A DNA stretch of 64,000 bases from Gammaproteobacteria bacterium (GCA_024644535.1 JAHEKX010000006.1:76163-140162), one strand, 5' to 3'; shown: positions 7,446 to 16,727, counted from the first letter of the stretch. Notes: a model not told the origin generated them from the sequence alone. A program made the numbers and translations.

Positions 7446-8156
7446 TTAATTCACGCAGGCAGTTTTAATATAATCAGGAATTGATAATTGATTTTTACTG
7501 CCTTCACAAAAGTGGCTAAAAAACCGCTCGTTTTTTTTATCCAAGGCCAGAATTAGACCCTGCCAATCGCTATTCTTAGCGTACTTACGATAAAAACTTT
7601 TTTTCCAATTACTGTAGCGAATATTAGCGATTTCCATGTCCTGAATAAAGAGTTTGCCTGACTGTATCGTTGTTATGTACTGCAATGCGACTGGTATACC
7701 TAATGGGCCTTTGACGTTAGCACGGATACTCGGCGGGGTTTCGTCTAAACGCAGGATCATATCTTCGATGCTTTTTTTGTTGATTTTATATTCTAATAGT
7801 ACCTCGAATACGTAGCGCTTAAAGGTTATGCGTAACTGTTGGATTAGACCTTCTCGAAACGCGGCATCTACGGCTGTTACGTCATCATCAAGCAATAAAT
7901 TCAGCAATGCCGGCATGTTCCAATACTGCATAAAAGGTTCTGCGATTCTGTGCTCTACTTGAGTCGCCCAAAGCGAATTTTTCTGCTCAGAAGGTACCGA
8001 TGCTAGCTGCAGAGCCTCGCTCCAAAGCTGATTAAACGCCTGTTCAGTGGACTCTACCAGTTCGAAGGAAGCCACAGACTCATCGGCGGCAGGCACAGTT
8101 GCCGGCGTAAACGCAAGCATCCAGACGATTAACCACGATGTACGCCACAGTTTCAC
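7446..8156 (-). CDS. MlaC/Ttg2D-like periplasmic protein
   Basis: The 236-residue protein has a signal peptide (residues 1-23, ending near PAA-D). The body resembles MlaC: a helical region ending in FKRYVFEVLLEY and a C-terminal sheet with the pattern IQDMEIANIRYSNWKKSFY followed by GLILAL. MlaC carries phospholipids between membranes for the Mla transporter. Here no mlaA, B, D, E or F gene is nearby; instead it lies 12 bases after a MipA/OmpV-type gene and 9 bases before a thioesterase. The family assignment is by eye and moderate; it could be a divergent lipid-binding protein with a different partner. Confidence 0.6.
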   Translation of the reverse strand: MKLWRTSWLIVWMLAFTPATVPAADESVASFELVESTEQAFNQLWSEALQLASVPSEQKNSLWATQVEHRIAEPFMQYWNMPALLNLLLDDDVTAVDAAFREGLIQQLRITFKRYVFEVLLEYKINKKSIEDMILRLDETPPSIRANVKGPLGIPVALQYITTIQSGKLFIQDMEIANIRYSNWKKSFYRKYAKNSDWQGLILALDKKNERFFSHFCEGSKNQLSIPDYIKTACVN

Positions 8157-8168
8157 AGCACCCGCCTA

Positions 8169-9026
8169 TTATTTGTCCGCGTATTTAAATCGCCAGATGG
8201 CACCAACACCGAACATTACGTAGGTGTCGTCAACAAACAAGGGGCTTGCGGTATTCTTGGCAGACCCTAAATCCATGTAGCGTGCGTAGGCTAAAAATGA
8301 CCAAGCGCCAACATCGTATTGTATGGTCGAGGATAACCGATATCCCACCAAGCCGCTTTTCGCCTGATATTTAGCACGCTCTAAAGTCGCAAACTGTTGT
8401 GACACACCGTAAAGCAATTGGTTGTATTCTTGATCGGCAGTGTAGGCACCCAGGTCAATTTCAAACTCGGTGTTTTGAGTGCGCCACTCGTAGTGCAAGC
8501 GAGGGTCAAACACCCAGCCTACGGGTTCGATACCATTTGAAGGATCTAGCTCAAGCGCGGTACGCAGAGGCAAGTGCAGTTCAAGCGTATTGCGACCCCA
8601 CTGCCCCAGTTTTAGTTCCAACTCTGGCCCAACCTCCAAAATAAGCTCAAGGTCGTCCATACCCTCGCGCAGGATATCGTCGTCGTTATTAACAGGAAGT
8701 GACCCACTGACACTGATATCAAGCTTGATACGATCGTTTTTAAACAGCGACGCCTGAATACCGTCGCGGTCAATACTCAACCAATCACCTTCGTATTCCA
8801 GGTAAGGTAAAGGAGCGACTAAAGTGTCACTTTGAGGCGAGCCAGGGTAGTGCGGATAGTCGACTGCGGCGACACCCACACCTAAGGTAAGGTCACCCCA
8901 CAACTCTTTCAAAGTAGGGTAGTCCGGCGAGTCTTGCTCGGCCTGACTTGAAACGTTATCGGCCGCAACATTTCCAACCAAAAGACCACTAAATACGACC
9001 ACAGCAACTGAACGTAAAACCATCAT
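8169..9026 (-). CDS. MipA/OmpV family outer-membrane protein
   Basis: The signal peptide (VAVVVFSGLLVGNVAA) is followed by alternating polar and hydrophobic strands and a C-terminal FGVGAIWRFKYADK, as expected for a beta barrel. The sequence GDLTLGVGVAAVDYPHYPGS near the N terminus and PLPYLEYEGDWLSIDRDGIQ are hallmarks of the MipA/OmpV family, whose members scaffold murein enzymes or act as barrel proteins. I chose the ATG at 9026 because AAGGA then sits 5-8 bases upstream; the ATG at 9032 would abut the ribosome site. It is the first gene of the four-gene operon running to 6653. Confidence 0.8.
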   Translation of the reverse strand: MMVLRSVAVVVFSGLLVGNVAADNVSSQAEQDSPDYPTLKELWGDLTLGVGVAAVDYPHYPGSPQSDTLVAPLPYLEYEGDWLSIDRDGIQASLFKNDRIKLDISVSGSLPVNNDDDILREGMDDLELILEVGPELELKLGQWGRNTLELHLPLRTALELDPSNGIEPVGWVFDPRLHYEWRTQNTEFEIDLGAYTADQEYNQLLYGVSQQFATLERAKYQAKSGLVGYRLSSTIQYDVGAWSFLAYARYMDLGSAKNTASPLFVDDTYVMFGVGAIWRFKYADK

Positions 9027-9077
9027 AGGCATCCTTTACAACATACTTAATTGCACTTTACCAGTGTCACGTGATGC

Positions 9078-9848
9078 CTAGGTTAAGAGTCCACCATCGA
9101 CCACAATACACTCACCATTGGTATAGCTAGACGCGTCAGAGCAAAGGTAAAGCAAGGTCCCGGCCATTTCTTGCGGCTCAGCGTGTCGACCTAAAGGAAT
9201 CTGCTGAATGGCCATCTGGTAAATATCGTCATTACTGAATAAGGCGCCAGCAAATTTTGTTTTGGTTAAACCGGGCAACAAGGCGTTACAACGAATACCC
9301 AAAGGGCCACACTCTTTCGCGAAAGTTTTGGTCATGTTAACCACGGCGGCCTTCGTAATAGAATAAATTCCCTGCATTGGGCCTGGCTGAATTGCGTTAA
9401 TCGACGCTGTGTTTACAATGACGCCCTTGCCGTGGTCGCGCATGATTTTGCCGGCCTCAACCGACATAAAGAAATAGCCACGTATATTCACATCCACGGT
9501 TTTCTGAAACGCGGCTAAATCGGTATCCAGCACGTGACCAAAATACGGGTTAGTCGCGGCGTTATTAACGCAGATATCTAAACGTCCAAATTCAGTTTTA
9601 ATTCGGCTAATTAAATTCTCGATTTGTGCCATGTCACCAATGTTGCAAGCAATGGCAGTCGCATCGCCGCCAGCGTCACGGATTTCTTGCGCTACACGCT
9701 CGCAATCGTCGATCTTTCGACTCGATACAATCAGCCTAGCGCCATATTCTGCTAGGCATTTAGCCGCCTCTTCGCCGATACCCCGACTCGCTCCGCTGAC
9801 CAAGGCCACTCGGCCACTTAAATCAAATAAGTTTTTATACATAGCCAA
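9078..9848 (-). CDS. Short-chain dehydrogenase/reductase (SDR)
   Basis: NAD(P)-dependent oxidoreductase of the classical SDR type, 256 residues. The cofactor motif SGASRGIGEE (about 18-27), the NNAA motif (about 95), the catalytic Ser in the INTASIN-type strand, and YSITK with the catalytic Tyr and Lys (about 157-161) are all present. The PGLTKTKFA loop after strand 6 is also typical. The substrate is unknown; alcohol or 3-oxoacyl compounds are usual. It lies 2 bases after the MFS gene and forms the end of a ubiX-MFS-SDR operon. Confidence 0.88.
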   Translation of the reverse strand: MAMYKNLFDLSGRVALVSGASRGIGEEAAKCLAEYGARLIVSSRKIDDCERVAQEIRDAGGDATAIACNIGDMAQIENLISRIKTEFGRLDICVNNAATNPYFGHVLDTDLAAFQKTVDVNIRGYFFMSVEAGKIMRDHGKGVIVNTASINAIQPGPMQGIYSITKAAVVNMTKTFAKECGPLGIRCNALLPGLTKTKFAGALFSNDDIYQMAIQQIPLGRHAEPQEMAGTLLYLCSDASSYTNGECIVVDGGLLT

Positions 9849-9850
9849 TC

Positions 9851-11044
9851 CTAAAATGTTGATTTATCGGTTTGCGCAATTCGATACGCCCAGTGCACGT
9901 AGTATAAAGATACAACAACCAGCACAACCCATGCGGTAGAATAACCAAAATATGTTACGGCGACACCAGTGACCAAGGGGCCTACCACGCGCCCCCAGGA
10001 AGAGGCTGACCCCGTAGCACCCATCATTTGTCCACGATGCTTAGCCTCGGCTCGTTTCGACGCCAGCGAGTTCAAAATAGGAAAACAAAAATTAGCCCCA
10101 GTCACGGCAATAAAAAACGACATTGGAATCGTCACCGGCCCATTGGCAAATACCGCTAAAATTAAGCCAGCCACTACCGCGATCAGCGCAGCGCGTAACA
10201 AGGGAATTTCGCCAAATCGATCAATTAAACGCCCAATCATTCCACCCTGAATAATCGCCATGGCCAAACCCTGAACGCCCAGAACAAAACCGACCTCTTT
10301 AGGGGTGTAGCCAAGGGTATCCGCCGTCCAAATTGGCAGCAGGTAGGTAATTGAACTAATCAATGCTGAGTGCGTTGTAAACTGACTGACGAAACGCAAA
10401 TTGTTGGTGCGCTTTAAAAACGTAATCGAGCTGCCGAAGCGATAAGGTTCAGCTTGACTGCGGTGCTCTGACTGAGCTTGCACAGACACCGTTTCTTTGA
10501 GAAATACGGCCGCGGCAGCTAGTGCCAACAAAGACATTCCTGCAGCGACCAAACAAGGCAAGACAAAGCTACCCGTATCACCACTTAACAGCCCCCCAAG
10601 GAACGGCCCTAGCACCAAGCCCAGTCCGAAAGCTGCGCCCAATTTACCCATGGCGCTGGCGCGATCCTCTAGACTGGTTAAATCAGCCATCATGGCTGCA
10701 GCAACCGGTAAGTTACCCGCCATCAGACCTGCAAATGCACGCGCTGCAAAAATCATCCATAAAGCATGAGCAAAAGCCAAAGCAACATACGATACGGCCG
10801 CCCCAAGCAAACACAGCATTAAAGTGCGTTTACGCCCCCAACGGTCAGAAAGCCGCCCCCAAAATGGCGACATAAGGCCCGAGCAAATCGCGTAAACAAC
10901 GATAATTAAAGCAATATCGAATTTGGATGCGCCGAGTTCAGGCGATAAAAAAGGCAAGATGGGTATGACGATCCCGAAGCCTATGAGATCAAGCAGTGCA
11001 ACACCAAACAGCAGAAAAATGGGGAGTTTAGCGCTTCTATTCAC
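9851..11044 (-). CDS. MFS transporter
   Basis: Inner-membrane secondary transporter of the major facilitator superfamily, 397 residues with about 12 hydrophobic segments. The loop 2-3 signature GRLSDRWGRKRTLM is present, preceded by DLIGFGIVIPILPF as in the TetA/multidrug efflux branch, so export of a small drug-like compound is likely. The start is the GTG at 11044, inside the end of ubiX, giving an 8-base overlap and probable translational coupling. A longer frame to 11155 only extends into ubiX and adds no conserved sequence. Confidence 0.85.
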   Translation of the reverse strand: MNRSAKLPIFLLFGVALLDLIGFGIVIPILPFLSPELGASKFDIALIIVVYAICSGLMSPFWGRLSDRWGRKRTLMLCLLGAAVSYVALAFAHALWMIFAARAFAGLMAGNLPVAAAMMADLTSLEDRASAMGKLGAAFGLGLVLGPFLGGLLSGDTGSFVLPCLVAAGMSLLALAAAAVFLKETVSVQAQSEHRSQAEPYRFGSSITFLKRTNNLRFVSQFTTHSALISSITYLLPIWTADTLGYTPKEVGFVLGVQGLAMAIIQGGMIGRLIDRFGEIPLLRAALIAVVAGLILAVFANGPVTIPMSFFIAVTGANFCFPILNSLASKRAEAKHRGQMMGATGSASSWGRVVGPLVTGVAVTYFGYSTAWVVLVVVSLYYVHWAYRIAQTDKSTF

Positions 11045-11612
11045 CGCGCTTAAGGCCTTGCCAGCGCATGACCTCTGCGCTGTGAAAACCGAATAAATCC
11101 AAGCAGCGCCCCACCGATTGATCCACCATCGCCTCGATGGAACCCAAGTTAGCATAGAACGCCGGTACAGGGGGAGCTATTACGGCACCCAGCTCCGACA
11201 GGGCCGTCATGGTGCGCAAATGCCCCGTATGCAGCGGTGTTTCGCGCACCATTAGCACCAAACGGCGGCGTTCTTTTAACACCACATCCGCCGCACGAGT
11301 CAGCAAAGTCGAAGTAACGCCAGTCGCAATTTCTGACATGGTTTTTATCGAACAGGGGGCAATCAACATACCGTCGGTAACAAAAGAACCAGAGGAAATC
11401 GTGGCGCCGACATCGGCTACAGCGTAAGAGTGGTCCGCCAACGATTTTAAATCGCTTAGGCTCATGTCGGTTTCTTGAGCCAAGGTCAGCTGCGCTGATT
11501 TGCTGACAATCAAGTGAGTTTCCGCACCCAAATCAGACAGCATTTGCAGGGCTCGTACACCGTACATCACACCGGAGGCTCCACTGATCCCCACAATGAT
11601 TCGTTTTGGCAT
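11037..11612 (-). CDS. ubiX: Flavin prenyltransferase UbiX
   Basis: Attaches a dimethylallyl group to FMN to make the prenylated cofactor needed by UbiD decarboxylase in ubiquinone synthesis. The 191 residues start with the flavin-binding GISGASGVMYG and contain APCSIKTMSEIATG and the RETPLHTGHLRTM stretch, all diagnostic of UbiX/Pad1. UbiD itself is not in the window. It overlaps the MFS gene by 8 bases. Confidence 0.95.
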   Translation of the reverse strand: MPKRIIVGISGASGVMYGVRALQMLSDLGAETHLIVSKSAQLTLAQETDMSLSDLKSLADHSYAVADVGATISSGSFVTDGMLIAPCSIKTMSEIATGVTSTLLTRAADVVLKERRRLVLMVRETPLHTGHLRTMTALSELGAVIAPPVPAFYANLGSIEAMVDQSVGRCLDLFGFHSAEVMRWQGLKRGE

Positions 11613-11638
11613 ACGCTGTCTCCTTAACTTTATCTCAG

Positions 11639-11688
11639 AACTCTAGCACCTCTTTTGGCAAAATTCATTGCTAGAAGCTGCTAGAGTT
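11639..11688. terminator. Inverted repeat at the end of the helicase gene
   Basis: AACTCTAGCA (11639-11648) and TGCTAGAGTT (11679-11688) are perfect 10-base inverted arms, 30 bases apart. One arm lies within the last codons of the helicase, the other in the gap before ubiX. The loop contains a T-rich stretch on the plus strand. It may help end or stabilise the helicase mRNA; this is tentative. Confidence 0.35.
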
Positions 11689-13218
11689 TGCCTTGCGTTT
11701 TCGCGGCTTGCGCGTGCCATCTTGCTCGGCGACTCTTGCAGGCTTTCGTGCCTTAGCAGGTGCTTTTGTGTTATCTCGTTTTTTGGCCTTAGCTTTACCT
11801 TTTGGCTTAGCGCCAGCAGGCTTGCGCTTGCCTGAGCGTTCAGGACGCTCTCCGCGGCGATGCGAGGGCTGTTCGCGGATATCGCTGTCGAGCACTTCTG
11901 GTTGCGCTCGTTTTTGCGCATAGCCTAATTCCATAGCAAGCACAGCGGCAACATCTGCGGCACTGACTTCCAATTGATCCGCCAAATGAAATACAAACTC
12001 TTTAGCGGTATCCAAACCTTTGCGTTTTAAACCTTCAGCAATCTGATCACGGATTTTCTCGGCCTTTGCATCAGCCACATCCGACGCCGTAGGTAAACGC
12101 ATAACCTCTATGGGTTGCCCTGTTGTTCGCTCGATCATACGCAACAAACGTTGCTCCCGATTTGCTGCAAACAAAATTGCTTCGCCTTTGCGCCCTGCTC
12201 GACCGGTTCGACCAATACGATGCACATAGGCTTCAGGGTCTTGCGGAATATCATAGTTTACCACGTGGGTAATGCGGTCCACATCTAGGCCCCGCGCAGC
12301 CACATCGGTTGCCACAACAATGTCGAGGCGCCCCTTTTTAAGCTGACTGATCACCTGTTCGCGGGTGTTTTGCGCCATATCACCGTTAAGCGCGGCCGCC
12401 GCAAATCCGCGCGCTTGCAACTTGTCGGCGAGTTCGGTGGTAGCAATTTTAGTGCGGGCAAAAATAATCAGGCCATCAAAGTCTTCAACTTCCAGTATGC
12501 GAGTTAGACCATCTAGCTTACTGGCACCCGAAATCATCCAAACTCGTTGACGAATCAAGGTTGCAGTCACAGTTTTCTGAGTTACGGTAATGTGCTGCGG
12601 ATCATTCAAGTAGTCGCTGGCAATGCGGCGAATGGCGGTTGGCATTGTCGCTGAAAACAACGCGATCTGACGCTGCTCGGGCAAGTGCGACATCACCCAC
12701 TCGACGTCATCAATAAAGCCCATACGTAGCATTTCATCGGCTTCATCAAGCACTAAATGCGCAAGGTTATCGAGTTTTAAAGTGCCTTTGCGCATGTGAT
12801 CCATGACTCGACCAGGCGTGCCCACGATTACCTGCGCACCGCGCTCAAGCTGCCTTATCTGAGTACGATAATCCGTGCCACCGTATATGGGTGCTACCTG
12901 AAAACCCGGTATGTGACGCGCGTAACTCTGAAAAGCCTCGGCAACCTGAATAGCCAATTCACGTGTTGGCGCCAGGACCAAACATTGAGTCTGTTTTTTG
13001 CGGCAGTCGATCTTAGCAAGAATGGGCAGGGCAAACGCTGCTGTTTTGCCGGTACCCGTTTGAGCCTGACCAATAACGTCACAACCGTCTAACAGAGGAG
13101 GAATAGTTTTAACTTGTATGTCAGAGGGTACTTCGTAGCCCACGTCATCTAAAGCTTTTTGCAAATAAGCGGGCAAGTTCAAAGAGGCAAAGGTCGCCTT
13201 CGCCGGTGTATCGGTCAT
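11671..13218 (-). CDS. deaD: DEAD-box ATP-dependent RNA helicase (DeaD/CsdA-like)
   Basis: Unwinds RNA, probably in ribosome assembly and cold adaptation. The 515 residues show the full motif set: Q-motif region, AQTGTGKT (motif I), PTRELA (Ia), DEAD (II), SAT (III), ARGLDVDRITHVVNYD, and HRIGRTGRAG (VI). A basic C-terminal tail rich in Lys, Ala and Pro (about 430-515) is typical of CsdA-type helicases and binds RNA. The start is the ATG at 13218 with a TAGGAAC ribosome site; the longer frame to 13305 lacks one. The tail is shorter than in E. coli DeaD (629 aa), so RhlE-type is an alternative. Confidence 0.9.
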   Translation of the reverse strand: MTDTPAKATFASLNLPAYLQKALDDVGYEVPSDIQVKTIPPLLDGCDVIGQAQTGTGKTAAFALPILAKIDCRKKQTQCLVLAPTRELAIQVAEAFQSYARHIPGFQVAPIYGGTDYRTQIRQLERGAQVIVGTPGRVMDHMRKGTLKLDNLAHLVLDEADEMLRMGFIDDVEWVMSHLPEQRQIALFSATMPTAIRRIASDYLNDPQHITVTQKTVTATLIRQRVWMISGASKLDGLTRILEVEDFDGLIIFARTKIATTELADKLQARGFAAAALNGDMAQNTREQVISQLKKGRLDIVVATDVAARGLDVDRITHVVNYDIPQDPEAYVHRIGRTGRAGRKGEAILFAANREQRLLRMIERTTGQPIEVMRLPTASDVADAKAEKIRDQIAEGLKRKGLDTAKEFVFHLADQLEVSAADVAAVLAMELGYAQKRAQPEVLDSDIREQPSHRRGERPERSGKRKPAGAKPKGKAKAKKRDNTKAPAKARKPARVAEQDGTRKPRKRKANSSSF

Positions 13219-13321
13219 GGGAGTTCCTAAAAAAAGAGGCGGGCTATGAGAAGCCGGTGGTGCAGTATACAGACCACCGACCAAACATAACAGCAAAACA
13301 GGCACTTAGGTGTAGGATTAC

Positions 13322-15433
13322 CTAAAATTGCCCGCGGATGCCAATCTCGAACCCGCGCCCTTGCTCTGGAGCAATATCTTTTAGGAAAGAAGTATGCAAG
13401 CGTATTTCCTCGTCAGCGATATTTCGAAGACTAGCAAATAGCGTCCAATCAGAAGCCTCAGAAGGTACCCACTCTAAACCCGCATCCAGTTTCGTATACG
13501 ACTCGGTCGGCTCTTCATTGACCGCGACTCGATCCTGTTCGAAAGCATGAATAGTGCGAGCCCAGACGTAGAACTCGTCCCCACGCCAATCGAGCTGTGC
13601 GAACAGACGATTCGCCGGCATGCGTGGCACGAAGCCCAGGCCACTATCGAGCTTGCCTCGGCTGATATCGCCATTGAAGGTTAATGCCATATCACCCGAG
13701 GCGAATTCGCCCAAGGCCCAGACAGACGTTAACTCAAGCCCAGAGAAAACCGCATCTGTTTGTTCGTATCGGTAAACAGAGACGGTATCTACTTCAAGCC
13801 CGGTATTTAACAACCCAATGTAATCACTGAACTGATTGTGATACAGTACGGCCTCGACAAAGTGCCCACCCCACGAGCGCGACACCGAGAAGTCAACATT
13901 ATTAGACGTTTCACTGTCTAAATTTGGGGCCCCCAACTCAATGACCTCAGTGGCAGCGTGAACCACCCAGTCTTCTTCTGCCAGAATACCCGCATTTGAA
14001 AAAAGCTCTTCAATAGCGGGAGCACGTTCAGCGTGAGAATAGGCCACACTCCACTGCCAACCATCGTCGAGACTTTGAACCCACGAAGCTGAAAAGCTCA
14101 GGTTATTGAACGTACGCGTATTAGCGTCACTTTCGGGATCTAGCTCATCTCGGTCATAGCGAGCGCCCAGCTCAAGCAAACCAGCGTCAAAATGCAGGTC
14201 TTCGACTAAAAACAACCCCAGTTGATTTTTATCGGTTACAGGAATAAAGGCTTCTTCCCCCAAAGCACTAAATTCCGATTGACCTATCTGCACACCAAAT
14301 ACACCGTGCAAAATACCGACGGTCTTATGAACAGCTTCGAGCCGCACTTGAGCACTCTCGTTGCTGTAGGTTGTGCCCACATCACCGCTAGGTTCAATTT
14401 CGGCGTGCTGATAGTCAGTGTAGGCTGTGAATAAACGCAGCTCATCTAACATAGGTAAAGGCTCGTGCAGATGTGCGGCCAAGTCGTAACGAGTCTGCTC
14501 TAAATCGATACGGATACCCTGCTCTGGGTTCTCCATCTCGCCGGCAGGGACAGCGGCTGGATCAGCACCTAGCTCCTCTTCATGGTCATGATGGGCGTGT
14601 GCGGCCGCAGGAATACCGTAGTTGCTTTCCTGACGCTGAACAGAGAATCCAACGAAGCCCGATTCAAAATGGCGGCTCAAGCCAAGCGTAACGATATCGG
14701 TTTCACCGTCGGTATTGGCCAGCCGGCTGGGCGGTCCTTCATAAGCCTCTTCCGCATGAACTTCTTCTCCGGCGTGTCCCTCTGCGTGCTCATCGTGGTG
14801 CTCAAGAGGTTCCGCGGTATTTTTCGGCACCGTCAAATCACCCCAGCGGCGAACAACCGCATCTAAATGAAACGCTAAATCTCCGCTTGAGGCATCAATC
14901 CGGACCACACCCGTTTTTTCGTCATTCACTGCGTTGTAGCGAAGCTCCGCAGCGGTTTCTGTCTCAGCTACCAGCCGACTCGGTATTCGGCCATCGGTTA
15001 CGTTGACGACACCACCGATTGCGCCACCACCGTACAGCAAAGTCGCGGGTCCCCTTAGCACCTCGATGCTATCTGCCAAGATAGACTCCACTGCAACCGC
15101 ATGATCGGCACTTAAATTTGACGCATCGGCACTGATCGTACCGTTCTGTAAGACGGTGACACGCGCCCCTTGCTGACCACGAATAACGGGCTGACCAACA
15201 CCGGGGCCGAAAGAGGCATTATTCAAACCAGGCTGGATTGCCAGCGTATCTCCTAAAGTACTGCTCGCAGCGCGGCGCAGATCTTCGCCACTTAACACGG
15301 TAACAGGTAAGGCCGTTTCAGAGCTCTTTTTGTGCAATGGCACCGTAACAAGAACGTGCTCGATTCTAGGCGATTCTGCACCCATAGCTACCGCACTAGC
15401 GCAGGCCAGTGCAGCGATAATTCGCTTCTTCAT
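13322..15433 (-). CDS. TonB-dependent receptor with His-rich loops (zinc-type)
   Basis: Outer-membrane active-import barrel, 703 residues: a signal peptide (1-19), a TonB-box-like EHVLVTV (about 25-31), a plug domain (about 40-150, with RVTVLQNG and EVLRGPATLLYGGGAIGGVVN), and a 22-strand barrel ending in the terminal phenylalanine. Two loops, at about 208-230 and 276-290, are packed with His, Glu and Asp, as in ZnuD-type zinc receptors, so a metal (zinc, perhaps copper or nickel) is the likely substrate. It follows a small secreted protein gene by 35 bases and is probably co-transcribed with it. No Zur box was recognised. Confidence 0.87.
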   Translation of the reverse strand: MKKRIIAALACASAVAMGAESPRIEHVLVTVPLHKKSSETALPVTVLSGEDLRRAASSTLGDTLAIQPGLNNASFGPGVGQPVIRGQQGARVTVLQNGTISADASNLSADHAVAVESILADSIEVLRGPATLLYGGGAIGGVVNVTDGRIPSRLVAETETAAELRYNAVNDEKTGVVRIDASSGDLAFHLDAVVRRWGDLTVPKNTAEPLEHHDEHAEGHAGEEVHAEEAYEGPPSRLANTDGETDIVTLGLSRHFESGFVGFSVQRQESNYGIPAAAHAHHDHEEELGADPAAVPAGEMENPEQGIRIDLEQTRYDLAAHLHEPLPMLDELRLFTAYTDYQHAEIEPSGDVGTTYSNESAQVRLEAVHKTVGILHGVFGVQIGQSEFSALGEEAFIPVTDKNQLGLFLVEDLHFDAGLLELGARYDRDELDPESDANTRTFNNLSFSASWVQSLDDGWQWSVAYSHAERAPAIEELFSNAGILAEEDWVVHAATEVIELGAPNLDSETSNNVDFSVSRSWGGHFVEAVLYHNQFSDYIGLLNTGLEVDTVSVYRYEQTDAVFSGLELTSVWALGEFASGDMALTFNGDISRGKLDSGLGFVPRMPANRLFAQLDWRGDEFYVWARTIHAFEQDRVAVNEEPTESYTKLDAGLEWVPSEASDWTLFASLRNIADEEIRLHTSFLKDIAPEQGRGFEIGIRGQF

Positions 15434-15468
15434 ACTAACTCCTAATAAATAAAATAAATAAACGACTT

Positions 15469-15774
15469 TTATTTGGAGTTGTGGGGCGGACCTGTTGCAG
15501 GGGGAGTAGAATGAACCTGCCTAGCAAGCACAAACTGATAGTCACCGGCACAAAAAACGTCGACTAAGTGCGGGTGAGTGATGCTGTCTGGGGATACGTC
15601 TACCGCAGCAGAAGAGCTATGAAAAACCCAGCAGTCGACCGGTTGTGAGTCGAAATGTATGTGGCCCGACTCGAGCGCTTGACCTGACACCGACACAAAA
15701 GCAGCCAACACAACCAGCAGACGAAGCCAGCGCGCACTTTTGCTTTGCAATGTATTAACCAAGCCTAGGGTCAT
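15469..15774 (-). CDS. Small secreted protein before the TonB receptor
   Basis: The 101-residue product has a basic N terminus, a hydrophobic segment (about 15-30, LRLLVVLAAFVSVSG) that looks like a signal peptide, and a mature part with two Cys and several His (GHIHFDSQPVDCW, THPHLVDVFCAGDY). I do not recognise a named family with confidence; it resembles the small DUF2946-like proteins often found beside metal-linked TonB receptors. The His and Cys content and position immediately upstream of a His-rich receptor suggest a metal-related role. A 14-bp palindrome lies 18 bases before the start. Confidence 0.6.
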   Translation of the reverse strand: MTLGLVNTLQSKSARWLRLLVVLAAFVSVSGQALESGHIHFDSQPVDCWVFHSSSAAVDVSPDSITHPHLVDVFCAGDYQFVLARQVHSTPPATGPPHNSK

Positions 15775-15791
15775 AATCTATTCCGATTCAC

Positions 15792-15805
15792 AACCTGAAC
15801 AGGTT
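15792..15805. promoter_or_regulatory. 14-bp palindrome before the receptor operon
   Basis: AACCTG-AA-CAGGTT is a perfect dyad lying 18-31 bases upstream of the small secreted protein gene. The arrangement fits an operator. It does not match the AT-rich Zur or Fur consensus. No regulator gene is adjacent. Confidence 0.35.
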
Positions 15806-15854
15806 AGCCATTTATCGGCGTTCGGGCAATACTCTGCACAAGAACATGTGTGTA

Positions 15855-16727
15855 CTAATCGTTGTAAACATCCTCGAGGAAGTTAGCAATAGCCAGTCGC
15901 GACTCAGGTTCGTCTAAAGTTGGGGCATGCCCTCGGTTCTCGAGCCGAAGATATTGCATAGACGGGTGTCGAGCTTGCATTCTAGCAACGCACTCGTCCG
16001 CCAAGATATCGGATAAAGCACCGTGCACCAACAGCATGGGCTTGGGCAGAGTAGCATCAAAAAACTGCCAAAGATCAGGAGGCACCGCTGCACTCTGAGA
16101 GACATCCATGGGTTTAGAGATGTTCGCGTCGTAATCCAACTGAGGCTTGCCCTCGGTCGATTCAACGTACAGATTGCGCGTAAAGCTCATCCACTCGGCA
16201 TCACTGAAATCTGGGAATGCTGGCCCATTAATAGATTGGACCTGAGCAACCGCTTCCTGCCAGCTCTCGGGCGGCGCTAGCTTGCCGACATAGCCCTGAA
16301 TACGCGCTAAACCCACGGGATCAACCTCGGGCCCGATGTCATTAATAACCAAGGATTTAATTCGCTCCGGCGCCAGAGTCGTCATGATAAAGCTCATTAG
16401 TCCACCCATTGACGTACCAATAGCCGACACTTCGTCAATGCCTAAGCTGTCCAATAAGGTAAACATATCCTGACAATACATCGCGGGCTGGTAGTTGTCT
16501 GGATTTGAGTCGTAAGCAGAACGCCCGCGACCGCGTTGATCCACGGAAATTACGCGATAGTGGTGCGACAGCATATCAGCTAAACCCGCGAAATCTTTTG
16601 AATTTCTGGATAAACCGTGCATGCACAACAGAGTTGGCGCTGAATCGCCGCTTAGGCCTATGCATGGATAATCTCGAGCGTACAAGCGCAGACCGTCGGC
16701 ACTGTCGTAGTAATAATCACGATACAT
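15855..16727 (-). CDS. Alpha/beta-fold hydrolase
   Basis: Cytoplasmic hydrolase of 290 residues. The oxyanion region reads CMHGLSRNSKDF, the nucleophile elbow is GTSMGG with the catalytic serine, an acid follows in LLVHGALSDIL, and the catalytic histidine lies in LENRGHAPTLDEPE. It may act on an ester, lactone or enol-lactone. The start is the ATG at 16727 with AAAGGAC 6 bases upstream; the longer frame to 16784 is not supported. It follows the sodium/solute symporter by 68 bases and probably shares its transcript and the TetR-type control. Confidence 0.85.
   Translation of the reverse strand: MYRDYYYDSADGLRLYARDYPCIGLSGDSAPTLLCMHGLSRNSKDFAGLADMLSHHYRVISVDQRGRGRSAYDSNPDNYQPAMYCQDMFTLLDSLGIDEVSAIGTSMGGLMSFIMTTLAPERIKSLVINDIGPEVDPVGLARIQGYVGKLAPPESWQEAVAQVQSINGPAFPDFSDAEWMSFTRNLYVESTEGKPQLDYDANISKPMDVSQSAAVPPDLWQFFDATLPKPMLLVHGALSDILADECVARMQARHPSMQYLRLENRGHAPTLDEPESRLAIANFLEDVYND

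Noticed and set aside
11045..11155. A 37-residue N-terminal extension of the MFS transporter
   Set aside because: It lies wholly inside ubiX and is not membrane-like; the GTG at 11044 gives the expected first span.
15775..15854. A Zur or Fur box for the metal-type receptor operon
   Set aside because: The only dyad is CG-balanced and too short to fit the AT-rich Zur or Fur consensus.
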